The position numbers and the translations under genes are program-made. From positions 1 to 64,000 of the forward strand of contig WNNJ02001979.1 in NCBI GenBank assembly GCA_012934845.2: a stretch of 64,000 nucleotides of DNA, in the 5' to 3' direction. Source of the stretch: Pomphorhynchus laevis. Its lineage: Eukaryota; Acanthocephala; Palaeacanthocephala; Echinorhynchida; Pomphorhynchidae. Positions 24,061 through 37,300 of the stretch are shown piece by piece. The notes under the pieces were generated by a model. The model was not told the DNA's origin and did no database searches. It saw only the letters and a program-made list of their open reading frames with translations. Position 1 is the stretch's first letter. Every line of letters starts with the position of its first letter.

Positions 24061-24385
24061 GTTTCATCTGTTGGTGGTCATGGAATCGAGCTTCAGATAT
24101 TGCTAAAAATGGCAGCTGGCCGTCTTGCCGAGGAATCAGGACAACCATATGGGTTGATTATCACACAATTTCTGCCGAATAAAATTAGGATGGTCCGGAA
24201 AGCACATGGTTAGTTTAAAGAGGCTATGCCCATGCTACCACGTTAGCAAATTCTCGGAGATGCCTTCTTAATATATCACAAAGGCAGCCGAAACGACTGA
24301 TGGTAGTGCACCCTACTGATGAGTGATGCCGGCTACTATCAGATCGTCTAGGAGTGAAACTGTTGTCCTGGAGCCAAAGCGGGCT
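24061..24385 (+). mobile_element. C-terminal fragment of an RT-linked nuclease family
   Basis: KMAAGRLAEESGQPYGLIIT is the segment that in many invertebrate RT proteins follows the PD-(D/E)XK-like domain (family text: RLAxKxxQPYSxVMGWLRCRL). The following sequence shares a stretch with the 44.6-45.4 kb duplicated unit on the opposite strand (GCAGCCGAAACGA against TCGTTTCGGTTGC), so both may be 3' tails of one element family. Confidence 0.5.
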
Positions 24386-24739
24386 ATGATTTATTTTTAA
24401 TCAATATTTTCCTTTAAATAACTGGACTTCGATCATCATCAGCTCCATCAGTCTAATGTATCACTCCGAGACGTTCCTAACCACCCAGCAGTCATCGTCA
24501 GTCGGATGAAGTGGCTAGGGTACGTTTCAACTGATTTTGTAATAACTATAAAGACGCCATCAATTCCTCACGATGCTAGACGAAGCTCAGGTGCAGAAAG
24601 CGTTTTTACTGGCTTGTTGCGTGTGTGAACCTTCTAGTTATTCTTTATCTAAGGCACAAATGCGTATGCGTTGATTACGAGGGCACTGAATTTCTCACAG
24701 GATTCCAAAAGGAATGCGTCATTTTATAAATTGTTATTG

Positions 24740-24811
24740 CGAAAAATCGCTATAAACTGTAGTCCAGGAGCCATAGCTAGCTTCTGGACCACAGTTTCAA
24801 GCGATTTTTCG
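24740..24811. repeat. Imperfect 31-bp-arm inverted repeat
   Basis: CGAAAAATCGCTATAAACTG pairs with CAGTTTCAAGCGATTTTTCG across a 10-bp centre. Possibly a small foldback element. Confidence 0.8.
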
Positions 24812-24939
24812 AGCGATATAGAAAGAAGCAAATAAGTGTAATAGACAGTCCTGGTTGAATCACATCTCTAATTTATTTATTGATCCTCTGATCAATAATC
24901 TGATATAAAATTACTCTACCATCAGCTCGTATGCATAAT

Positions 24940-25215
24940 CTGATATAGAATTATTTATATCTAGTATCTTATTCTAATACAAAGTATATTATTTATTATT
25001 CATCCATAAAAATTTGCTACTTAAGAGTTTAAATTTAGTCTTTGTATTATTTTGTTGATTTATATATTTTACTATTTTCTGTTTGATGTTATTTTTATAG
25101 TAACCTAGTTTAAAATATGTATCTATTAAATTATTCAAATGATTTTGAAGAAAACCAATATCATTACATATTGTTGCAATTCTTAAAATTCCATCATTTA
25201 ATAATATGTGCTAAG
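24940..25215 (-). mobile_element. Penelope-like RT C-terminus and start of its 3' tail
   Basis: Minus strand reads ILNDGILRIATICNDIGFLQ, NHLNNLIDTYFKLGYYKNNI, KQKIVKYINQQNN, FKLLSSKFLWMNNK, stop, then the tail beginning TAATATACTTTGTATTAG. This links the dispersed tail sequence to the RT of the 8.3-9.6 kb fragments. Confidence 0.65.
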
Positions 25216-25404
25216 GACTTATTATATTTTCGCATTACATATTGTTGCAATTCTTAAAATTTAATTATTTAATGTATTATATTTTATATTATATAGAATG
25301 CATGATTGGTTATGCAAAAATATGATTCTTGTAAATTTAAATATACCATATTTCGATATAAATTAATAATAGTTTTAATTGGTGTATTATTTTAATTGAT
25401 GTGT

Positions 25405-26212
25405 ACGTCATTTTTATGAATTGACTAATAAATAACAGACGTTGTATCAGAATAAGAATTAGAGGTCATCAGGAGGAATTGCTATGCTATCAGGTTTCGG
25501 CCCCTAACTCCTCTACCCAACATAGCAGCGGGGCCAAATACATGCTAATGATGTATTTCCTCTGATAAAACTATCTGGTATCTTATTCTAATACAAAGTA
25601 TATTATTTATTATCCATCCATATTATTTATTCTCATTATTAAAACGGTTTAAACGATATTTTTTGAACGAGCATTCAAAAAATATATATATTCTATATAT
25701 ATTCTATATACATTTATATATATTTTATACAAAGTATATTATTTATTATCCATCCATATTATTTATTCTCATTATTAAAACGGTTTAAACGATATTTTTT
25801 GAACGAGCATTCATAGAATATATATATTCTATATATATTCTATATACATTTATATATATTTTATATATATTTATATATATTCTTTATATTTATTCTTTAA
25901 TATAAAGAATAAACTTTAATATAACGAATAAATTTAAACCCTTAAGTGGCAAACTTTAATATAAAGATTAAATTTAAACTCTTAAGTGGCAAATTTTTAT
26001 GGATGGATAATAAATAATATACTTTGTATTAGAATAAGATACTAGATAGTTATTTCAGAGGAAATACATCATTAGCATGTATTTGGCCCCGCTGCTATGT
26101 TGGGTAGAGGAGTTAGGGGCCGAAACCTGATAGCATAGCAGTTCCTCCTGATGACCTCTAATTCTTATTCTGATACAACGTCTGTTATTTATTAGTCAAT
26201 TCATAAAAATGA
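25405..26212. repeat. Inverted pair of Penelope-like 3' tails (about 200-bp arms)
   Basis: 25,405-25,620 is the reverse complement of 25,996-26,212 with a few changes. Each contains GGGGCCAAATACATGC, ACATAGCAGC and CTGATAGCATAGCAG. The plus-strand copy is preceded by the RT C-terminus (FKLLSGKFLWMDNK-like text, 25,965-26,015). The centre holds a 133-bp direct repeat (CATCCATATTATTTATTCTC at 25,617 and 25,750). Confidence 0.85.
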
Positions 26213-28205
26213 CTTTTTAAATTTCAATTTTTTATTTTAACTTGATTTAAATTATAGAAAATCTAAAAACAATTATTAATTTTATTATTTAATTATTAAA
26301 TTTTGATTTAGCATTATTATGTTTTGTTTATTTTATAATTATATTAAATACGTAGACTCAGTTAGCTGATTTAACTTGTAAATTTTAATATGTCATCTTT
26401 ACGATATAAATTAAAAGTAGTTTTAAAATTGTTGCAATTCTTAAAATTTCATAGTTGCTGATAACTGTCTTAATTGCCAACTTATAACTGATATATTTAA
26501 GCTTATATTGTCAAGTGATAATTGCCATCTATTGTAAAGATGTATTAGAATTACGATTAAGGTTATTAAATTTCGGCTCATGGTCCATCTATAACATACG
26601 ATTGGTCCATACATATAACATCTACTCATATACATGAGTAGATAATTTTCATCCATAAAATCTTTAATTTAAGAGATTAACTGTCCACAATAATATATAA
26701 AAAATTATAATATTAGATTTTTTATTATTGTATTAAAACATGTATCAATTAAATTATATAGATGATTATTAAGAAGATCAGCTAATCTTCTATTATTAAG
26801 AAGTTAATTTTAATAAGATCAGCTCGTTAATTTTATTTGGTATGCGTGAATGTTCATGCAATAATATTTCATGTAATGTGCAAATATATTTAAAATATTT
26901 TTTCTTGTATTTTTTAAAAATGTGAAAAAAAATAGAACCGCTAATAGCAACAATCTCGTTGTACCCTATTCAAATATCCATATATTCGACATTTATTTAT
27001 ATAAATTTATTAGTATTCACAAATAAATACCAATACGAAAAGCTAAAAGATTAAAAGTTATTAAATCGAAAATTATATTAAAAGATAATTTGGATCGTCT
27101 GTAGTTTTCAAAGTTTCGCCGACGTATACTTTAATTTTAACATTTTAGAAATTCAATCGAAAGAATTTCAGATTTTAAATTAAATTTGTAATGGGAAGGT
27201 TGACCAGGGAAGAATAAATATAGCACTTTTTGTCAAGTAGCTTAAATTTCGATATAATCCAACAGCAGTACGCTGCATGTTATTTTTATCGTCTGCTACT
27301 TTCAGAGTTCCGATGAAATAAAGATTATTTTAACATTTTACAAATATAATCAAAATAACTTCTATCCTCACATTATGGTTAACCTCTAAATTTGATAATT
27401 AACCTATTTCTATTATCACTTCAATCCTCAGTCATCTATGTTTTTTTAATTCAATTTAAATTTAATGTATCATGTATCTCTGTTTTAATGACGCAAATCG
27501 GCGCTTTTTGTAAATCCAAATATACGCCAACAACAGTTCGCTACTGTTCAGTATTGGTAAATTTCATCAGCTGATGATCAGATTTCAGCAGGTGATGCGA
27601 ACGGATAATACATCAGTTCAGTATGTACTTGTCCCCACTGTTCTATTGGGTCTAAGAATAAAGGCAGTAATCTGATATCACATTGTTTCCTTTTTGACCT
27701 CCTATATCCGGTCAAACAGTGTATATTACAATATAACAATTTATTCAAAAGCTAAATTGTTGAATAACCTATATCCGGTCGAACATTAAAATTGAAATTT
27801 CTTTTCAAACGTTAAACTATGTTACTATTATAATAATAAACTCTCGAAATCAGTGTTTATGCTAACCGATTTATTTGCTTGAAGTAATTTGTGATTAAAA
27901 GGGGTATTTAATTTACTATTTAATTTTGAATAATCAAACCGTTTTATAAAAAATCACTCGTGATTTTACTAAAGACTATATTGAAATGGTTATATAAAGT
28001 TTGTGAAAATCACAAATGTTGTTACTGACGAATGGAAGACTGCACACATTATGTTGACAAATTCTAACAAGAAACAAAGAGAATTATTTTTTCATTATCT
28101 TGGTAAGAAGGTGTACACACTGTCTTATGTTCATTAAGAATAAAGAAATTATCTTAGCTTTATTGTAAAATAGCTAAAACAAAATGCATCGGTAACTGCT
28201 TTTGT
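26213..28205. other. Intergenic spacer between the convergent genes
   Basis: AT-rich. Degenerate tail copies at 26,440-26,690, CTGATGA-N14-GAAC core (minus strand, 27,570-27,546) with flanks of the 3-kb repeat family at 27,240-27,720. No gene seen. Confidence 0.5.
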
Positions 28206-28316
28206 TTAGTTGCTAGAATCACTTTGCCTGTCAATTTCTTGTACAGCATTGTGGAGTGCGAGTTTGCTCGCTTCTGACAACTCTCGGTTACATAATTGAG
28301 ACATCTCCGGATTAAT
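28206..28316 (-). CDS. IPO5: IPO5 last exon (residues 1067-1102) and stop
   Basis: 111 bp; [13 protein letters not shown]..., a longer and more divergent tail than the human LSPEQQAAIQELLNSA. Stop TAA at 28,208-28,206. Acceptor TTTAG. Confidence 0.85.
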   Translation of the reverse strand: MNPEMSQLCNRELSEASKLALHNAVQEIDRQSDSSN

Positions 28317-31300
28317 CTAAATCAAAACATTGTTTTTAGTCATAAATTGCTAAAAAAATCTTGTAAACAATAAAATATCCACTATTATTAGAAATTGTAA
28401 TTTAATTTGTTTACGGTTTCATTTAATTTATGATTTTGCTTGAATTAAAGATTTTGTACTTTGTCAATATAGATATTATTATTTGTCAATATTGATATTA
28501 TTCTTCGTCAATATCGATTCACTTTTTTATTCTATTCTTCTCTTAATTTTGATATTATTATTTTAGAATAAAAATCTGAAAAACAAAGAAATTTTCATTC
28601 TTTAAAAAAAATGAAAATCTGAAAATCAATTGGGAAAGTTATTTAAATTAAAAATGCGAGTTATTATTCGCTTAAAATAATTGCACGTTATAGTTAATGA
28701 TTATATAAAGCGACTCACCGTATAGTTCGTATAACTACAGATTCATCACACTCGAAATTTCACTATATATACAGGGTTGATGAGGAACCGCCATCCCAGG
28801 GTCTATCAAAAACGCTTATAATATTACTTGTAATAAAAGAAACTGGGAAGTAGAGCGTTTATTTATTTGCGAAACATTTCGACCGTTTTTGGTCTTCTTT
28901 AGTCGCTAGTGATAAATGCCGGATTTTTACAGTGAGTATAACAAATTATCTGCAATTCCGATCTGGAAGAATTACTAGATCCTACAAAAAATTTATCTCA
29001 GCTTTTTGTCTGGAAGAATTTTAGTATTATTCGAGTTTTGGTATTATCACTTCAAAGTGTCGTTGCTTCGATTGCTGTATTGAGTTCTTTGTTAGAGTGA
29101 GATATTTGCATTACTCTGTGGATTTGCGCTATTATCACTTATTTCCAATTGATGGAACGGATGGTCGATCTGGTTTAGACTTTTGTCCGTCATCCATTGT
29201 CCAATTCATCGTTTTTCCCGTTGTTTACGATTAAACGTGTCATTAATAGTTCCATCTATAATGACAGTCTTCATTGTGTGTGATGGGTTTTCGACAAGTT
29301 GACGAACTGTCTCGTCTGATCAATATTGCAGCTACGTATGCCTTTCGACGGTTGTCAGCTCGAATGTTGTATTGCGTCGAAGTTTGTCCTACGTATTAGA
29401 CTTTACAATCTAGACACACCTTTATATAAATCATGTATCTCGATTTACAGTTGTATTCGCCGTCTATTGTGTATGATAGACGGTATTATTTGATACCTCT
29501 CAAATAATACCCATTATTTGAGAGGTAAACCTGAGTGCTTCGACCATGTCGATGCAATTTCCATATCTTCGGTTTCCACAACGGTGTGATCCATTTCCTT
29601 CAGTGGTTATCGGTGACATGTGTTGTAGCATCCCGTTGAGATTTCCTGAGTTCCGGTATCTTATCAGAGGTTTTTGTATGTTCTGTCTTATTGTCGCAAG
29701 AATCTCTGACAATGCCAAATCGAATGAACATTGGAGCGATGCCGTTTCGCAAATAAATAAACGCTTTACTTCCCAGTAGAGCGTTTATACTACTTTCCAG
29801 TGATATTAGTTATATAACTTTTATATTACTTTTATTAGTTATAAACTTTTTTACCTTAAAAAAGTTTGATATCTAATAAACATACAACCCTGAAGATGAC
29901 GTGCCGTAGTGCCGTCGAAATATTTGATTTTTCTAATCAAATAAATATTCCTGTTTCCTCACTTTCTGGTAATAATTCGGATTGGAAACGAATTTTCTCT
30001 GTTTATACTACTCCCCAGTGATATTAGTTATATATATTTAGTGTTATATATAACTAATTGAATGTTAATTGAAGCATTTAATTAATTACAAATGAAGGAA
30101 ATACATAAAGAATTTTTTATTTAACGTTTACAGACAAAGCCTTTTCAATTGTAATTTATGTTTATTGTAAGTTCAAATAGTTGGTTGTAACTTTTATATA
30201 TGTTATATAACATATAACAAATGTCATATAAATACAATATACATGTTTTTGTTAATATATAAATTAATATCAATGACGGACTACTAGATTATGTAAATAT
30301 TCGTTACCTCTACTTGTTTGATAAGACTTGACATTCTTTTAACCGTATCTCTTTTGAAATCTATTCCATCCTGTATAAAGCAATTAGCGAAAATGCTCAT
30401 TAGAAAAGGCATATTAGAATTGTTTTCCCCGAGCACAATTTTGCTGCCCGATTCCATTAGCATGCACATATAGCCGTAAATGTATTCCGATTCATCGTAA
30501 TCTGCATATGTGGGCAGCCACGTCAACCATATCGGTATCATCTAAACATATTTAAATTATACGTTTTTGAAGATTTCACAATATAAATACACGTCATTTA
30601 AATATGTTTCTTTAAATAAGAAACGTTCAAAAAATAAAATAAAAATCGCGTATAATCTTTCAAAATCAAAATATAGATAATTTCATCTTTAATTAATAAA
30701 ATCTATTATTTTATAGTTTATTTTTTTAATACAATTTGTAATGAAATTTGTAAATTACCTAATTTTCTGAAGGTAACTTTCTGAAGATGTTAACAAAGGT
30801 TAGCGAAATGTCAAATAAAAATTTACTTCTTTCTTTGATTCAGCTCCAATAATTCATTATCAATAAATGAATCATCATCGACTATTTGAAATGTTTTCTT
30901 CAAATTATTTATGCACATCTAAATTTATATTCAAAATGCACAAAATCTGTAATTAAATAGAACAAAAGAGATAAAATAGTATGTAAGTAATAACGGGATC
31001 AAAATGAGACGTTTTTTGATCGATGCTTGATCGACAGTTAATTGACAGTTCCATAATGTTATCTGACATGTCAAATGAAATATAAAATATGATAAGTTAA
31101 AAATGAAGTAAATTTAAATTGTAACAGTTCGTTCTAATTAGTACGTTTATTTAAATTTTGCCTTCTTTTCCTCAACCATGAGAAGTCGAGAGAAGAATTA
31201 ATTCACATTTTTATAATCCTGAAAACAAGAATTTCCAATATTTAAATGTATTTAAAAAAGTCGAGTCCACCCAAACTATTTATTAATCGAATATATTTCT

Positions 31301-34300
31301 ACGAATTAAGAGTATCAATTTGTAATCATGTACTCTTATTGTAATAAAAAGTGATTAGAGAATTTGAATAAACATTTCATCGTTTATTTGCATAAAAATA
31401 TTCAAAATATAATACTAGCTGTATTAATTGAAATTCCTCTAACCTTAAAACGGTCTTCTTCGGAAAATGCAGACGACGCCATCGCTTTCGTAATAGCAGA
31501 AATTGCATTTTCGGTGGCTATTTCGTTATCCTCCGATCGGCTATTTGGATCGGATATCAATTGAAGCAAAGGATTTATGCACTTTTGAACAAATGTGATG
31601 TATTTATCACCACCTACTTGTGCTAATAAACCTATTCCATATGATACAGCTTGTCTAACCTAAACAAACACAAGCGGACCATTTATCAAATATTGCTTAC
31701 TGTTTAATCTAAACCTTCGATCAATTAAAACCTTCGATTGTTCCTTCTATTCACAAGATTCAACTAATTCAATTTATTTCAGTTTTGCATTATTTCTCCG
31801 ATTTGAGAAACTAATATAATGATTACAAATCCAGTTTTGCAATAATCCATTTTTTGCTTCGAGTAAAGAGCAAAAACCAAATTAAAAAAATAAAACCAGA
31901 TTGTAAATTACATTTGGCAAAACTTCGATTATCTATTTTACATTATGAAATACGTCAAGGTATTTGCTGCTTGTAAAATCAACTTTACCTTATAACCGCC
32001 TAATCTTATAAGATCAGATTAATGCAGATTTTTAATGTAGATGTGAGATTTTAAATTACCTCCAAATTTCACTCCTCAACTTTAATTTGATACCTTTAAG
32101 TTGTAAGCATGAAGGTAATATATTTAATTACATTCTTATTTAATTATAAAAGGGCTGCATTAAAAAACTAAAAAAATTTGAGCTAAATTATAATATTACA
32201 TTTTATAATATAAAATCATATTTTATAGCAAAATTATGAAAAAAAATACCTCATTACTTTACTCATATAATAATACGTCTTATAATACGACTTGTTTTGT
32301 CAAATGCTTAATTCATTAAATGGCGAGAGTTTTATCAAAGGCCCATTGGTTGTTTTTCTCAAAATAACCCAATATAGCTTGTAGCATATTATAGAAATGT
32401 TCGTCTTATTATTTGATCTGCCCAATCATAATTCGCGAATTATGATTTGCAAATTATCATTTGATTTGCAACAATCAAAATGTTCAACAAAGTCAGACTA
32501 AGTTCACAAGTCGAAAATCCTTTTTTTGACTAAATTTGGATAGATGCCTTTTTTAAAACGAGGACGGTACCTATATTGATTAAACGTCAATTAGACGGTA
32601 TCTAATTGATTATTATATCAATCAGATCAGATAACTGAGTTTAATTAAATAATTTTTAAGATTTTATACAATTTATATTTATATAACGAAATGGATTATT
32701 AATAAAATGCGTGTCATTAATTCAAATCAGATCACTTATCTGAGGCTACGTATTTTGGATTATACATAAATTTAAAAATGTTAATATCTAAATCTTAAGA
32801 TTTAGAAGAATTAATTTAAAATAGCAACATTGCGGTTTTTCCTTCAGAAAATTTAATTTTTAATATATCGTTAATTGGTAAATTTAAATATCTTGAATAA
32901 TTAATTAATTGAGTAAATCTAAATCTTGAATAATTACGGAATATTAATGATCATATTAACGAGACGATAAATTTGATTCTTGTGATATATGATATGTTAT
33001 ATTTGCTTTAAATGATCAGTAATAAAAATGTCTACTATTAAGAGTCATTTAAAATATTTATGTAATATACTTTATATTTATGTAATTGCATAAGGCAAAT
33101 AACCTCGAATAATATCACAGATTCAAGAACTCCAAAAATGTTGATTTTTAAATATTTGCATTTACCGAAAATACTCACCTCAGGTTCTGGATCGTTGATC
33201 ATATTGTACATTGGGTTTAAAAATATATCTGAATACTTTATTGAGTCAACGCCAGCATATTCGATCAGGTCGTCGAAGCAGCAAAGAACCCATTGTCTTT
33301 CGAACGCTGATCTTTCCTGTGAAATTAATTTTTGAAGACAGGGAAGAAACTCATCGAAAAATGGCAAATAGTGATTCTTCATTATGCGAAAAGATACATG
33401 GATTATATCTGACAGCTTATTGATGACAATTGATTTTACGTCATTGTCCTGTATTAAAGGCAGCATATGTTAGAAGATTTTAGGCAAATCTTTAAGTAGT
33501 AAAAAACAAATTAGCCACATATTAGATTATAAATATTAGATTAAATAATAAACAATATAGGATTAAAAATGTAACACACTACAAAAGAGCCATGTGCCAA
33601 ACTACAATTACAACAGAAAATGTCTATTTAGTGTTTATTTAGTGTTAATATATAAAGCGAATTATTGAAATCGAAAAAGGAACCTTTATTCCGTTCGTAA
33701 TTTCCACCTCAGGCGGACTAGCAAAGGAGGCAAGTGCTTTCATCAAGAGACTAGCAACTCTCGCATCAGTGAGCGATCCATCCTCCTATGGCAAAAGTGT
33801 ATGTTCGCTGCGACAACGTGGTGTAGCGCTAACAAAAGCAAACGCCTGGTGTCTGAAATGAGACCTAAAAAATTATTATTAAACTATCCTTTTTTGGGCC
33901 CACTTGCGGGTAACCTCGACTAAAATAAATTTTTCCATTAAAAAAATTATTAAATATTATTAAAATATTATTATAATATTATTATAATCGTTGCTAAGCA
34001 ACGATATAAATCTAAAGTACTCGACTAGCAAATTTTATCTATAAAAGAACTCTAAATTATATCTATAAGACAACAATTGGATACAATTGTTGGCTTAATT
34101 TAAATGATTTCTTTATCCTTTTTGCAGAAAAACGATTTTACACCGATAGGCTACTAATAAAACAGTATAAAAAATCAAATAAAATATTTTATTTTATTTA
34201 GGCTACCAATAAAACAATCAAATGTTCGATTGTTATATTTGAAATGAGTTACGATTGATACAAATTATCTGTGCAAGCAAAACACTAGATGAAGAGTTAA

Positions 34301-37300
34301 ATATAGATTTTGCAGAACAAAAAATGAAAGACAAGACAAACAAAAAGAAATTTTTGATTAAATGTTTGTGGAATTGCATTAAAAATTCTTTTATGAGAGA
34401 AATATAATTTTTTTTTAAATTTTAAGTATCGAATTTTTTAAAGTTAACTGCTATCATCATAAGGAAGAATTATACACAATATTTTTACTGTTAAATTATT
34501 TATAAAGCTGTTAATTGCATTACTTGGCGCAACAGATCAAAAGTGTCAATTGTACATTGTACATTCCGAAGCGAATCAAACGAATATATGTCACACGAAT
34601 TTTAACGAAACTAAAAACTTTTGATCTATAAATATTTTGTACAATTTAATCCTGATGATAGCAGTTTGCTATCGAAGCTTCGATATTTAAAATAAAATAT
34701 CAAATATTAAAATTATCTTTCACGCTCTCTCCACTAACAAATAATAGAAACCAATGAGTGAACAGTCAAATTATAATTTGACTAATTTTGTTTAATTTCA
34801 ATTCTACAAAATTTTAATTTTGTAGAATTGAAAGCAATTCATATAGGGATTTGCAAGAATTAATAATTATTAAAGAACGTCAAATTATAATAAAAAAATT
34901 CTTTTGTTTAATTTCAATTCTACAAAATTTTAATTTTGTAGAATTGAAAGCAATTCATATGGGGATTTGCAAGAATTAATAATTATTAAAGAACGTCAAA
35001 TTATAATAAAAAAATTCTTTTGTTTAATTTCAATTCTACAAAATTTTAATTTTGTAGAATTGAAAGCAATTCATATAGGGATTTGCAAGAATTAATAATT
35101 ATTAAAGAACGTCAAATTATAATAAAAAAATTCTTTTGTTTAATTTCAATTCTACAAAATTTTAATTTTGTAGAATTGAAAGCAATTCATATGGGGATTT
35201 GCAAGAATTAATAATTATTAAAGAACGTCAAATTATAATAAAAAAAATTCTTTTGTTTAATTTCAATTCTACAAAATTTTAATTTTGTAGAATTGAAAGC
35301 AATTCATATAGGGATTTGCAAGAATTAATAAATAATTATTAAAGAACGTCAAATTATAATAAAAAAAATTCTTTTGTTTAATTTCAATTCTACAAAATTT
35401 TAATTTTGTAGAATTGAAAGCAATTCATATAGGGATTTGCAAGAATCAATAAATAATTTTTAAAGAAGCTCGATATAACACTTAAATATCTGAAAAATTA
35501 TTATTTGCGAAAATTCTAATGACTTACAAATCCCAAATCTTATTATCGTATTCTATTGTTATTGCTAATAAAAGACATAATTTAGAAAATGTAAATGTAA
35601 TGTAGATTTACTAAATATGAAATTCTATGACATATTAGTTCTATTTAAATGACAGCTTACATCCTCGTCTTCAGACGAATCGTCATTGGCATTGCTTTCT
35701 TTCGGCTGGAGATATTTGTCCACAATACTCAACAGTGATTTGTTTATTTCTTGAAGATCAGCAGGTGTTAGGGTATTTGGATATACGACTTCCAAAATCT
35801 ATGATACCATCGTTTGAAAACAATATTTAATTGTATAACCGATGTACCTTCGTAAGGGACGCCATTAATTGACTACAAACTTCGATGTCGGGTTCAACGC
35901 ATATTGCCTGTAACAAAGAGGTCTTCACCGTTTGCCACAATGAATGTAGTTTGTCCGGATTGTGCGCGACACAACTCAATAAGTTCGGAAGCGATTCAGC
36001 AGCGGCAGATCTAACACCTTCAATAAAACATTACGCTTCGCATACATTTTCTTCAGTAAAAAAATTTCTAAAAATGATGTTTTTTACGAAACCATAATTA
36101 GCCAATTTTGATTTCAACGTATTATTTGATCTGCCCAATCATAATTCGCGAATTGTGATTTGCAAATTATCATTTGATTTGCAACAATCAAAATTTTCAA
36201 CAAAGTCAGACTAAGTTCACAAGTCGAAAATCCCTTTTTTAACTTAATTCGGCTAGATGCCTTTTTAAAAAATTGTATATGTTTAATATAATAAATTATA
36301 TTACGTAATTTGATATTTTTGATTGTAACTTATGGTAGAAAAATAAAATTCATAACAATACAATTTATTAAAGAAACCAGGAAACTATTTCTTTTTTGGA
36401 AAAATAAAGAATAAAGTATACAATAATTTGTTGTATACTATCGAATTGTATATACAAAATACAATTCGATGAAAATCTATTAAAATTATTATATCTTATC
36501 ATGTACTAACTATTCTACACTTCTTTAATAATTAAAGTAATTAATCGGTTCAATCCAGATTCAAGTAATACATTGCAGCCATTACTCTGTATATTGTGTA
36601 TAGCAAGCAAAAAAATCGACTCAACTTTTAAAAATCGCAATCAATTATCTGCATATTCGTTTGCGATTGACAAAATCGCAATCAATGTCAAAAGGTATTG
36701 AATACAAGTATAAACTATCACAGAAATATCACAATATCAAAATTTGCGATCCTCGAAAATAGCGAGTATTTGGAAAAAGTTACTGTCAACTTCTTGAACT
36801 TGGAACACTTCAAAAGAAGCTATCTCTAGTCAGCGCTACATTGCGAACGAACGATTTTGTCTAGTAAATAGACTATTTACTTTTTGCTTCGGCTCTTTTT
36901 CTAATGCTTTTAATAACAAAATCAGTTAAAAATGTTTTTGAGAAATAGGAACCGAAACCTGAAAACATATCAGTTTCTCTTTTATACATTTATTCATTAT
37001 TCGAATACATTGTCTGTAATTTAACAGTCAAATCATAAAAAATTGTTTAATTTTAATAATAAATTAAATCGATATATAAATACAAATTGTATAAAATTAT
37101 ATTCTGTGAAATATAAGGATGTTATCCTGCCATTTGCTTCAATCCCAAACATATGTTTGGAAACTAGTGTACGAATATCGTCACGGATATTTGTACACTA
37201 AATAACTATAAATATATTTATTTAGTAAAAAATACGTAAACGAATTCTTTCTATGTCTTATAGTGGAGAATTATAAATCAACAAAATATTATTAAAATAT

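Noticed and set aside
24300-24365. Hammerhead core in CTGATGAGTGATGCC...GAAAC
   Set aside because: The sequence between CTGATGA and GAAA does not form a stem II.
26075-26175. Hammerhead ribozyme in the Penelope-like tail (GGGGCCGAAACC and CCTGATGACC are both present)
   Set aside because: The two core words are in the wrong order and spacing: only about 21 bases separate GAAAC from CTGATGA, too few for two hairpins, and the flanking pairing would use core bases.
34786-35460. CRISPR-like array (regular repeats)
   Set aside because: Whole 116-121-bp units repeat with no unique spacers, inside a eukaryotic intron.
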